64,000 bases of DNA, taken from NCBI GenBank assembly GCA_018881555.1, contig JACAXG010000070.1, forward strand, positions 3,224,001 to 3,288,000, read 5' to 3'. How positions within the stretch are numbered: position 1 is the stretch's first letter; each line of letters starts with the position of its first letter. The notes below the pieces were generated by a model. That model was not told where the DNA came from. It worked only from the letters and a program-made list of their open reading frames with translations, and searched no databases. This document shows, piece after piece, positions 36,238 to 48,100 of the stretch. The DNA is from Amblyornis subalaris (lineage: Eukaryota > Chordata > Aves > Passeriformes > Ptilonorhynchidae). Both the position numbers and the translations under genes were made by a program.

Positions 36238-36401
36238 AAGAAATGATACGTCACAAATTTACCAGGCTTCTTCAAAGAAATCCTTTGACTTATGGACTGG
36301 ATGACTATAATTTAGCTTTCAGCCTACCTGAATTTCCAAGAAAGGCTTTTACAATACTCTTCACCAAAATCTCTCCCTCCAAGAACCTGAGACTTCANCA
36401 A
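36238..36401 (+). other. Candidate internal exon (unidentified, weak)
   Basis: An acceptor-like 'cagttctcttag' (36226-36237) and a donor CAA|GTAAGAGG (36402 on) enclose 164 nt. One frame is open throughout: two split-codon bases plus 54 codons, including 'HKFTRLLQRNPLTYGLDD' and 'AFSLPEFPRKAFTILFTK'. The pyrimidine tract is poor and I recognise no family, so chance is likely. Confidence 0.12.
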
Positions 36402-36539
36402 GTAAGAGGAAAAACCCTATCTCAAATTATTAAGTAGTTAAAAGATACAAAATTACTGTAAAAATGGTTGGGTTTCATAACGGGGAAAGGTCCTGTGGAG
36501 TTTCACATGCATCTGTGCCAAAACCTACACTGTGCAAAT

Positions 36540-37177
36540 GGAGGTGAGCTTGCAAAGTCTGATGACAGTATAAAATTAGAATAATTAAGAATAATTAAGA
36601 ATAATTAAGTCCTACACCGACCACAAAGACCTGTGAAAGTTCTATAATGAGCAACTGAAAAATAAACTAGCAGATGACATTCAACATTGACACACACAGA
36701 ACAAAACATTAATTAAAAAATAACCTTGACAAGGCAAACACCACAGTGGGCTTTAGAGTCCAAATCCTGATATTATTCAGAACAAAGATTTTTGTGTCTT
36801 TGTTTAAAGTTCTCTGAAAATATCATCAATTGAAAGACAAGCAGCAAATGGCAAATTTAATGGTAGGTCCTATTAGAAATCGAACAGAGAACAAAACAGT
36901 GACTGTCACTCAATGAGTAAATTCATAGAGCATCCAGTTCTCTAGCACAGCATGCAGCTGTGGCCACCTGATTTCTAAGGGAATATAACAGAACTGGAAA
37001 CAGTACAGAGAAAAGCAACANCATGGATGGAAGATATGTAGCAATGTCTTTAACAAGAGAAGCTCAAACAACTCACATTGGAAAAGCCATTTAGATATGA
37101 GGCAAAGTTATCCTGGAAGGGAGATCATGAACAAATANTCATTTTCGCACAGATGAGAAATACGAAGCAGAATAGAA
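36540..37177 (+). mobile_element. Left part of an older CR1-type LINE, split by a later CR1
   Basis: From about 36950 the sequence reads 'gcagctgtggccacctgat', 'ataacagaactggaaacag', 'acagagaaaagcaac', then 'aagagaagctcaaacaact', 'agggagatcatg'. This is the C-terminal region of an old CR1 group also seen in reptile genomes. Upstream (36540-36940) it is only faintly CR1-like. Similarity stops abruptly at about 37178 where the younger CR1 begins, and the matching 3' end is found at 38722-38780. Confidence 0.55.
36579..36610 (+). repeat. Decamer tandem repeat (AATAATTAAG)n
   Basis: About three perfect copies of a 10-bp AT-rich unit. Confidence 0.8.
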
Positions 37178-38452
37178 ATAGGGCTGTCAGTCTCACTTCA
37201 GTGCCCAGTAAAATCATGGAAAAGAGTCCAGGAGGTATTGAAAAACACCTAGAGGACAATGCAGTCAGAAGTCACAGCCAGCACAGCTTCACAAGCNGAA
37301 CGTCCTGCTTGTTGGACCTGATTTCCTTCTACAACAGGGNAACCCATCTGGTTGCTCTAGGAAAGCCAGTANGTGTAATCTTTTTGGACTTCAGCAAAGT
37401 CTCTCACAGTACCCTGGACAANATGTTCAGCACACAGCTGAAAAAAACATGTTATGNAATCAGCAAGCAACTGGCTCACAGGTCAGGCACAAAGGGTTAC
37501 AGTGAATGGGGTGACATCANACTGGTGATCTGTCACTGGTGGGGCTCCACAGCGCTTCATCCTTGGCCCAGTTCTCTTCAACATCTTCATTAACANCTTG
37601 GAAGTGGTAAGTTTAATAACTTACTAAACTGAGAGGAGCTGCCGACTTCCTCAAGAGCAAAGAGGTCTTACAGAGAGATGTTGACGAATTAGAGATGGGC
37701 AATCACCAACCATACAAAGCTTAACAACAGCAAGTGCTGGATTCTGTTCCTGGGATGGGGCAATCCTGTTTGTGTGTATAGACAGACTAAGGAATGAGAG
37801 GCTGGAGAGCAGCACTCNGGAAAANCACCTAGGNGTACTGGTCAGTGGCAAGTTGACTATGAGTCAATAGTGTGGTCTTGGGGTGCAGCAGGCACAGCAT
37901 CGCCACCTGAGCAAGGGAGGGGATTGTCCTGCTCTGCTCTGCACTGGTTTTGGGTGCCACAACATAAAAAAGATATTAAGCTATTAGAGAGCACCCAAAG
38001 GAGGGCCACAAGGATGGTGGTGAAGGGCCTTGAGGGGAAGCCGTATGAGGAGCGGCTGTGGTCACTTGGTTTTTTCAGCCTGGACAAGAGGAAACTGAGG
38101 GGAGACCTCATTGCAGTCGACAACTTCCTTTTAAGTGGAAGCGGGAGGGGCAGATACAGATCTCTTNGCTCTTATGACTAGTGACAGGACTCAAGGAAAC
38201 AGCANGAAGCTAAGTCAGCGGAGGTTTAAGATGGATATCAGAAAAAGGTTCTTCACGCAGAGGGTGGTTGGGCACTGGAACAGCTCCCCAGGGAAGTGGT
38301 CACAGCATGAGCCTGACAGAGTTCAAGAAGCCTTTGGACAACGCTCTCAAGCACATGGTGTGATTTTTGGGCTGTCCTGTGCAGGGCCAGGAGTTGGACA
38401 CAATGATCCTTGTGGGTCCCTTTCAACTCAGCATATTCTATTCTACTCTATA
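37178..38452 (+). mobile_element. CR1 LINE, ORF2 C-terminal half plus 3' end, nested insertion
   Basis: This 5'-truncated copy enters ORF2 in the reverse-transcriptase fingers ('AVSLTSVPSKIMEK') and continues with 'SCLLDLISFYN', 'VIFLDFSKVSHSTLD' and a degraded thumb. The C-terminal part reads '[19 protein letters not shown]', '[19 protein letters not shown]' and '[11 protein letters not shown]'. The 3' end 'acaatgatccttgtgggtcc' to about 38452 follows. At the active-site position (about 37605-37625) the conserved F-A-D-D box is replaced by 'F-N-N' followed by a stop, so the enzyme is dead. Several frameshifts separate the blocks, and many n positions occur here. It sits inside an older CR1. 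Confidence 0.85.
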
Positions 38453-38780
38453 TTTTACAACAACAGAATTTTAACAATAAATTAAACTCCAGATAAAGTA
38501 TAATCACATTACAGATTGTATTTCTGTAGGATGCTGTAGAAAACAAAAATAGAAACAAAAAGCAATTGATTAAGTGGAAAAAAGTAAATTTAGACCTTGA
38601 GCAAATTCAGATTCAACTCTGCGTGGAAAGACAAACTACAGCATACNGCATCTTGGAAGCTACTTTAGAAGGAAGACAATTTTGTATTTGTACTTGAGTA
38701 TTTATTTCCAGTCGCTATCAGACAAATGAGTGGGCTAGATAGATTTTGGCTTGACCTACCACGGCTGTTATGTTCTGATT
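38453..38780 (+). mobile_element. Right part (3' end) of the older, interrupted CR1
   Basis: 'gagtgggctagatagattttgg' (38728 on, in pieces), 'cttgacctaccacggctg' and 'ttatgttctgattg' match the characteristic 3' terminus of the old CR1 group ('tggatagac-tttggtctgacc-ag-acgg-ttcttatgttct'). With 36540-37177 this frames the younger CR1. The stretch 38453-38720 between them is too decayed to align by eye. Confidence 0.5.
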
Positions 38781-41700
38781 GCCCCATGCTTGTCGGAGTG
38801 AATCCCACCCTGCTGACACTCTGCTTCAGGGCAGAGAAAGAGAGAGCTCATCAGCTTGATTCTCCCGACCTCTGCTCTTTCATCTCACCAGTGGTTTCCA
38901 AAAGGGCACAGGAAAATCCCTGTGTCAATCAGAGATGAACCCTAAGGAAGAACAGTAAATCCCCACACTATCCTCTGACCTGTTTCATATATCTGTAAGC
39001 TGCTGCTCTCAGTTTAGTTCCTATTACCACCGCCATCACCAGCGGCATCGAGTACCACCTTCACTGACACTTGCAGACAGGACCCACAATGCATGGCCAC
39101 AAACGACAGTCTCCACAAACAAGTTCAGAAAATTGTGCTCATCTCTTTCCAAACATCGAGAGCCACAACAGAGACACAAGTATGCTGGCCACTTAGGGTG
39201 TCAGAGGATGGATTCTCCCAACAAAAGCAGCACCTCTCTCATCTCATTTGTGTGTTTTATTATGGTTTAAAAATTTTCAAACAGTCAAATATTTGGATAC
39301 CAACTCCTTCTTGAAAAAGGTAAAGTAGCTGTAAAATGACAGGACAGNTGAGAATTATGCCAGTCCTGCCATTATCAAAAGTATACATAGAAAGCATTTC
39401 CATTGCAGGACTGGCACACACAGTAAAAAATGTAAAAGAAGGACTACAAAATACAAACAAGAAGAAACTTACTCATATTTGCCTGCAATTTCTACGATTT
39501 GTTACGTGTGAGNAAAGTAGGTGCTTCACAATGACATCTACCAAAGTACAAGCCATGGGCAAAGTGACAGAAGCAGATAAGAGAGTGGAAAAGCACTTTT
39601 TGATATCTTAAGGCATGCTCTGCCTAGCATGCATGCCCAGGCTCTTTGCCTCTTGCTTCTAACAAAATTTACCTTCGTGCCACTCCGGACAACGCTGTCA
39701 TTGTCTGGATTACACAAATCTGTAGTCCAAGCATAATCACCTTTTAAGATATCNTTCAGATTACATATACAAATTATCATTTATACTGACACAGCTTTTG
39801 AAAAACTTTAGTCCCATATAAAGAACAGAAACCAATTTTTTTTTTAAGTAATTTTGTAGTTTTATAGTACCCGTGCAAGATTTACATAATAACTTATAAA
39901 ATCTATACAGGCCATAGTGGTACCAAGGGAAGCCATGTATTGCTATCACTCTCTAGAAGGTGGCTGTCTTCCCATACCACAGCATGATTCTCTGTAGTCA
40001 GTAGGAGGGCAAAGAAAAAACAGGAGTGCAACAAGGGCATCAGGGAAAGCAGTAGGACTAACAAAAGGTTTAGGATAAAGTTCCCTTAACAATATCAGTA
40101 CAAACTCCAGCAGAAACTAATCGTTGATTATAACTGGAGCCGGAGAACTGCTGTACTTGAGAATCTTTAGAAAAACNGTCTGAAGTGATTTACCAATGAA
40201 GTCTCTACCAGCCATATGAAAAAGCAATTATTTGATAACTACCCNGAAATAGCTAACACACAGCCAACAATATCTTATTAAAAATAAGCAAAATTCATAA
40301 CCAACATAATTTAAAAATACTAAATCAATTTGACAGAGGCAGTATTAAATCAATTATTTTTTAAATATTGAAAATCATTGCACTCTTAGGAGCAAACGGA
40401 TAATATTTTCATCTTCTGTGTATCATAGTATTAATGTTCTAATTTATAACTGATTCAAAAATGCATGGACTAAAGAAGTATCTCAAATATAATAAATGTT
40501 TTAAAACACATTCTGTTAATAATCCATCATTTCATCTTNATATGGCAAATAAACCTACTTACAGAAAGAGTTTCTATTTTCTCCCACGAAAGCTATGTAA
40601 ACTTCAAAGAAAAACATTCACTTAATTGAGGAAAGTCATCAATCTGCATGTTTTAATAAATGTTATCAATCTAAGAAGCTATGAACATTAGAAAAAAATC
40701 AGGAAAATTTATAATACTGAGGAGAAACAATAGTAAAAAAATGAGTTAGTAACATATGAGCAGACCTTTGGAAATGTAAGTGATCCCTTTTCCTCTTCAC
40801 AGGTTATATACCAATTTCCTTCTCTGAAAGCTGCAGCAGAGATTAAATCTATAAAATACTCTAATTAATGACACAAACAGCAGCATTATTTTTTGCAGCT
40901 GTCACTTAAAAGGAAACTTACTGGATGCCTCCAATCTGAAAAGTTAACAGGGCACTGCACACATATAGCAAATATACCTGGGCATTTGTGCTTATCTGCT
41001 TTGTCCTTGGAAGTAAACTGATCTATGATTTGCAAACAATATTTTCTGGGTTAACTAAATAGTAGAAAAATGAGGTGAAACATGCAAATGAAACTCTAAT
41101 ATCGCTACTAATGCCACTCAGAAAATTCAGAAAATTACCCCACTTTCAGACAGTTGTGTTAGGAGACCCTTTTCTTATTCTGTCCTTTTTCAACGACCAA
41201 AAATATCAACAACAAAGCAGATTCTTAACTGCTTTTTCACAGTTCTTCTGTCCCTGAAGCTTATTCTTCATCTATATTCACAACTGTAGATTGGGGTATC
41301 ACTGTTAATTGCTTCAGAGACCATGAAATGTCAAAAAGTAGGTGGTTTTGAATTGATGCAGCAAATTAAGCATGGGAAACAGCAATTCCTCAAGTCCAAA
41401 TTCATTAACTGACATTGTTTAAAGCAATTCTCTTTCTCCTGTTTTCTGAGTTTTAAAAATTATTATACAATACAGTAATTATACATGGGGAATTATAATC
41501 TTTAGACTAAAATTTTCCATTTTATTTACCTACTTCATTCTTTGGAAGTGAGAAGGAGAAAGATGGCAGCTTTATTCTTTTTCATATTTTTTAGCCCATA
41601 TTTTTTCACCACTGAAACTAGCCAACAGATTTGGTGCACAGTGAACTCCGTTGGTTTTTCAATTTTGATTGATTGGTTGTAGAAANAGGCACAGCAGTGC

Positions 41701-44700
41701 CTTCTCAGCTCACACAACACCATGCTTTAGANTTCTCACTGTTAGCAACATAGAACAGGGGAAAAAAGTGGAAATGTATAAAGTAAATATGGCAGTAATA
41801 CTTGCAGATAAAAGTTATTACAGTGTGCAGGACCACAGAACACAATAAGGCACTTCAGAGCACACAAAATGAACTAGTAAAGCAAAACCAAAATACACTC
41901 CATGTTGATGAATGCAAAATAAGTGAGAAAAACAACCATCCAAATTATCGACTTGAGAAAGTTAGCAACACAGAGAGTAATGGTAGAGAAAAAAAATCCC
42001 AGCTCATCAGCAGTTAGAGTTAAAAACCAANGGATGATGCATAAGGAATAGTATGGCAAAGCATGTGGTCTAAAATACGAAGGATATTACTGAATTATTG
42101 GATTAAAAAGGAGAGTGAAGAGAATAATTTTAAGTCATATGTATGAAAAAGAAATCGTGACTCTTACTTTTGGAAAGAAAACTTAAAAGCACATGACATC
42201 GTGAATAGTCTAGAAACCAGTCGTGAACTGCTCATAATGTAAGAATTAAGAANTTCTCAATTGAAGAGAACACTCATAAGACAGTAAACTCAAAATGGAT
42301 AAACCAAATACTATTCCCAAGTTATGTGTTTAAAACTCACTTCCACCAAAAAGGGAAAAAATCTTTACATATTTCAAGGCAGGAATGGATACTCTGGCAT
42401 TTGTCAGTGATACCCTTATGATTTCAAATTAATTTATAGGAGACGTGTTAATCTTCCTCAAATCAATTGCTTGTGAAAATAAGTCCAAATATCTGCCTAT
42501 CAAAACCTCATCCATTCTTTTAACAATGCGGCTACAGTTGATTATCTTTGGAATTTGGTGACTGCTGTAGATGGTTACCATATCTAAATCAATTGGCTCT
42601 TGCCATGATTCNAACAGACACCCGTTTCCATGTTCCNTGCAGGACTCCCAACAGTTTAGAGGTAGAAAGCAAANGAAGAGATGCCAAAAAATCCAATTTC
42701 CTACCTTTAGCAGAAGTAATAGTTTCCTCAAAATGGCCTCATAAATTGCAGAACAGCTAGGTATTTTATTTGTTTCATTGTTTCAAAGCACAAACACTTT
42801 CCAAAATGTTTATTAGAGATGGCATTACAAAGATAAGTGATCAGAGATGACACTGAAAGGGCATCAGTTCATTCTGGAAAAAACAGTCTGCATACCCTCA
42901 CTCCTATACAGTTTAGGAACAGGAGCTCATTAACAGTGTTTTACCTTGAAGTGCTGGGGTACGCTTATGGACAGCTACCACGGAGCACTTAACAACACCT
43001 ACTTTGTTCACGTGTCTAAGACTCTACACTCTCACAGCTTGAAACGACTCAGCAAGGTTTGACATTCATTGTTGGTAGGGGTTTTTTCTTTTCCTTCCTT
43101 TTTAAGATGAAACTCAATTTAATATTTCAGCTTCAAAAACATCACGAGAAAATCAAGATNATTTCATTACTTGACATACCTCCCTACTGAATTAAAGTTC
43201 AATAGAAGAGTTGAATCCAGGCTACTGTACATCATCAGCATCCAAATGCACCAGTTGAAACTAGTATTAAAATTATTTGTTAAGCTGAAGGAAAAATAAC
43301 TTGATCTGAATAAAAGCAGTACAATGTAGTTCATACTGATTTAGCCCATGTAAACCTTAAACAAGTCCAGATGTGTTCAAGTAAGATTTTTCACTCGTTT
43401 AACTAAAACAATTTTTAGCTAAATTGAACAAATTCTATGCTTTTTCTTTTTTTAATAAAATGACTAGACAAGGAGAGGTTGGCACCTTCAGATTTGTCAG
43501 AATGACAATGATGATGTTAATGTAATAGTTCTGAAAGAATTTTAAAAGAAAAGAAATTNAATATTTCCTAGTGCTTATACAAGGAAAACCTATGAACAGG
43601 CATAAAGCAGAGAGAGATAAGAATGAACTAAAAAGCCTTCAGTTTACAGGATCAATAATGCTTTAGTCTGTTTTCTTATTAACCAGCATACAGGCTGTTC
43701 NTTCTAGCAATCCCTTTGATCTGTCTCTGGTCTGCAAATGCCTCAGCACAGAGAACCCTCGATTATATTCATTTTTATTAGTTCGTATCTCTTCTCTCCT
43801 CACATATTTGTATAGCTGGGTAAAGGATGGATCAAACCATTGGATTTCTCCTATTAATTTAATCCAATACTGGAAATAACTAATTTATGTAATCAATGTA
43901 GTGACACTGCCCTAAGACAGATTTGGCTTTGTTTTGTTTATTGTTGTAGGAAATACAGGCAAATGCTGAAAAACACGAGGTCATGCAAATTATTGCTAGT
44001 AAGAAAACAGTGTCCTATTGATTTTCTTCTGAAGACCTCTAATGCAATTTAGAATATTCCTCCAGCACAAAGAAATGCCATCCTTTCCCATAATGTCTTT
44101 CCCATAATACCTTTTTCACCATTGCATGTTTTACATACACAGAAAAACTGAGAACACTTTGTCCCTTAGAAATAAAACTACTACAAAACTAATTGTTTAA
44201 CAACACTAAGGGCGAAATGAGAAACTAAAGCCAAGAAGAACACATCACATGTACAGCTTCATATTAACGAAGTCTTTTTTCTTACCGGTTTAGCAGGGAG
44301 GGAAATAAATGTACTCTTCAGAGGGCAAAAAGCTATCCAAACACAGATTTCTATAAAGGCTTTTTCTTTCAATAAGGAATTTACCCCAAAGGCTGTATAG
44401 TGTGTCAGCACCTCTTTTGTAGCTGCTGCACAAGATAGTTTTGGACATTATCACTTCTGTCTCACTTCAAACTACACTTCTGAATTATATAGGCTGGCAT
44501 GCAGAATGCCTGGATAGTAACTTTTTATTTCATTGTAAAAATGCTACATTTGGATCACTAGTTTAGTCATCATCTTAAATTGAAGAGGAAAACCAAGTCT
44601 AACCATTCGACTTTCACATTACTAAGGTTGCTTAAAGAGCATCTGTAATAAAAGACTGTACTCAAACACTACAGATAGATAGATATGATTCCACACAGCA

Positions 44701-44857
44701 GGGGCCAAACCATAGCTGCTTAAATCACCAGGTCCAAAAGCATCCTAACCAGAGTGTCAAAAATGCATGCTGAATGTCTTCAGCCATTAGACAACCTTCC
44801 TGAGAACCTATTTCTGCCCACCCTTGGCTTGACCTTAGTGAAAATATGAGCTCCTCT
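38781..44857. other. AT-rich stretch, no gene recognised
   Basis: Six kilobases of AT-rich unique-looking DNA with scattered n positions. Two exon-like segments are discussed as findings (minus strand 39680-39780; plus strand 40803-40868). A GATA run of three units occurs at about 44677. No transposon recognised. Confidence 0.45.
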
Positions 44858-45175
44858 GACTCACAGGATCATAGAATAAGCTGAGTTGGAAGGGACCCAC
44901 AAGGATCATTGAGTCCAATCCTGGCCCTGCACAGGACATCCCAAGAATCACACCATGTATCTGAGGGCATTGTCCAAAGGCTTCTTGAACTCTGTCAGCC
45001 TGGGTGCTGTAACCACTTCCCTGGGGAGCTGTTCCAGTGCCCAACTTTTCGAGTGAAGAACCTTGTTCTAATATCCAGCCTATCCCCTGACAGAACCTCA
45101 GGCCATTCCCTTGGGTCCTGTCACTGGTCATAACAGAGAAGAAATCAGTGTTCACCTTCCCTCTTCCCCGACTCA
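44858..45175 (-). mobile_element. CR1 LINE 3' fragment, minus strand
   Basis: Opening with 'ggatcatagaataagctga', the complement of the CR1 3' end, it continues 'gttggaagggacccacaagg', 'catcccaagaatcacacca', 'aaggcttcttgaactctg', 'ttccctggggagctgttcc' and 'gtcctgtcactggtcat'. On the sense strand the latter blocks encode the ORF2 C-terminus in the order 'LVTSDRTQGNG', 'WNxLP', 'FKK'. It is close in type to the nested CR1 at 37178-38452, with the same 'gggtcctgtcact/agtgacaggactc' block. 5' truncated, no reverse-transcriptase core. Confidence 0.85.
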
Positions 45176-48100
45176 AATCACAGTTGAAAACCTTAGGACC
45201 TCACTGAAATCCTGGCTCCTCTTGAGACCATACCTGCTCTGAAATGAAGAGTGAATTGCTCACCAGAACCTACGTCAATAGAGTTAATCAATATTACTTC
45301 TGAATGCTGAAGGTCCATATATGTTGCTTTGTTTTAGAGAAGATGAATTCAAAAGTCAGGATGGTTTTTTAACAAAACCTCCCAATCACAGAGCAGAACA
45401 ACTGCTGAAAATCCTACCTGAAATTCACTNTTTCTAAGCATCCATCTTCATTGCTTCTAAATGCTCTCCTACCCAGTGTGTCTTCTTAGCTTTCTGTTGT
45501 CCTCCTTTCGACCAGGTATTGTTGAAGTTTATTTGAAGGGAGAGGATATGAACATAACTGAATGTTAATATTCAGCACATACCTCCGCACACATACAGGG
45601 TCATTTCTCACATATATTATCCTATTCCTCTATGAAGGACCATTAGGACAATGTTGAGCAACGAGATGGAAAATACCTTCAGCATTCTGGTCAAGTAGTT
45701 TTCCTTTAGCCCATTTCATTCGATCTTTTCATCACCATATAACTTCCTTGCATTTCTGAGGGAAGCTCTCACTTCATTACTTCAACATAAAAACAAGACA
45801 AACATTATGTACTAAGAATCTTACCCACAGTAGATCATTGCTTTCTTGGCTTCCTATTAAGATCAATTCCCTGGCTTCTGGCCAAAATACAACTGAGGAA
45901 GATTGAGAAATAAAACTTTAATAGCCATAAAAGTCATACATTGTTATTGCTGCCTCATAGGTCCTCTGATTTACACAAGCACAGACCAGCTTCTGCCTCA
46001 ATCATTGGAAGATACAGAAATCAGTCACCCGAAATAAGGCATCTTTGAGTTGCAAAGGTGTTCAAGATGCATAATGGTTGTTGGGGACATGGGGGTTTTG
46101 TGCTTTTAACGTACATAATAGTGCATTCTGTTTTCTTGTGCAACACTTCCCTTACCCATCAGTATAAATTTGGGGACACTATCACCATCCTAGGTACTTT
46201 CACATAGAAATGCTTCCTCGTCCAGGTTTGCACCGAAACACCAAACTGCTGAGAATCTTTTGACCTTCAGAGTCCTTTGCAGGTGTCTGGTTTCTCAGAC
46301 CACCTACCTTAATAGAGCTGATTTCAAAACAACCAGAAGAAATTCCCACATACCTCTCATCCTGTGGGACATTTTATGTACTGGGGGCTTATACACATTT
46401 TAAAGCAACATTTCCACTTACAGACGTAGTGGTTTCCTGTTCTTTGTTACTATATGTCATTAGCCTCAAAGTATGCAATTATCAAGTGATTGCATCAGAA
46501 AACCTGATGATTATAGCAAATTACTTCCATATCATTGAGAGTTTTGCCAATTTTGCAATGTATTATCCTCCTGAACCATTTCCCACATCTTGCAGGCACC
46601 ACACTGTATGCCTGACACACATTCTGCAAAGCAAAAAGCTCTGCAACAGAGCAGTGCTCAGGGCATCCTAGGTTCTCCACCAATTGACAAGACATCAAAG
46701 GTAATAGCACGGTTTGGAATAGGAATTCGAGTCTTTGCAGTTTTGGTGCTCCTTCCCACTTCCTCTCCATGGAAAACAGCAGTCCTCCTCTAAAACCCTA
46801 GCACACAACACTGGCAGACCCAGGCTCATTTTGGGTCCATGAATAGAAGTACAAGAGACATTTGTTCAGAAATCTTGTTGCTGGAACTTTTTTTGATCAA
46901 AGACATGCTAGTTCAAGACTCTCACAATGTTCTCTAAGAGTTAGAATCTATGGGAAATCTACGGGAAAAAACCCATATGGGAAAAAACCTTACTCATTCA
47001 AAGAAAGACTAGCAGTCAAGAAAAGACAGGTTTTGCCCTTTGTGGAGGACAAAATAGAGAGCCACAAATGATTGTGAGCAAGCAATCCTGTTCCTAAGTA
47101 TTAGGCAAAGATGAAGACACAGTATGTGAGGACAGACCTCGAAAGGCTGGTGCCCAGTACACTTAAGAGAGTGCACGAGCATAACTGAGGAAGGAAGTGA
47201 TAAAAAACTGGGGGAGGGGGGAGAAGTCAGCTCAATTTTTCGTATTCTTCTGACTAAAAAGAATAATGATTTATCACCTGTGTCCAAGACCCATAGATCC
47301 ATCTCAGGGGAACTAGATTGGTGAGAAAAGTACTTTTTTGTTGTCTGCCTGGGGAAAAAACCCCACAGGTGGCAAAACAGACAGGTAAACACATGGAATG
47401 ACATAAAGGAGGCAAAGAACTTTGAACTGTGGCAGCTCAAAAGGGAGAAGTGAAAGAGCTCCTAGCTGCTTTTTTGAACTAAGATTTATCACTACACCTA
47501 CTGTCTAATTAAGGAAGGGAAATGGAACCCAACACTTGTAACATTCTGCAAGGATTAGCAATCTTTCAACCAGCAATTTTTCACAAATTGGCCCAAGCTA
47601 ATTTAGTAATGGAAAGTCAGCCAACAGGTGCATAATTGGCAATGAAGGTTTTAAAAAGCAATACAGTTTGTCTTCAAATGTTCAAAATTAATTTATTCCT
47701 TGCTGTATCAAACTTCACACAGGAACATTTTAAAGAATGTTATATTCTAATGGGAAAATGTTTCCCTTTGAAGTATTTAAAAGTGCAGTGAATAAAACTA
47801 TATTCTAACTCATGACCTCTCTCCAGAGAAACATGGTTAAGTCACTAAGACCTTTGAGAAATGTAAACATGGACAGAGGTATCTAATGTTTGTACCTGAA
47901 GCCCCAAAGTCTGGGGAATCTCGAACCAGCTTTAGATACCAAAGTCAAAATCATCACAGAAAATCTCTAAGAAATGATGACAAATAGAAACAGAAGATAG
48001 GTCCTTGCCCTGAATTTCCATGTAATCTAATTAGATATATTTTAATAATGCATAAAGTCATACCCACTTCAGTTACATAATCTGCAGAATGTGGTAGAGT

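Larger units (their letters stand above)
33056..43701. other. Block dense in single undetermined bases (n)
   Basis: I count about 47 isolated n positions in this 10.6-kb block, against about 12 in the 33 kb before it and about 21 in the 20 kb after it. They are single bases, not gaps, as happens when ambiguity codes are replaced by n. The block covers the nested CR1 region but also plain unique DNA. See the finding for interpretations. Confidence 0.75.
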
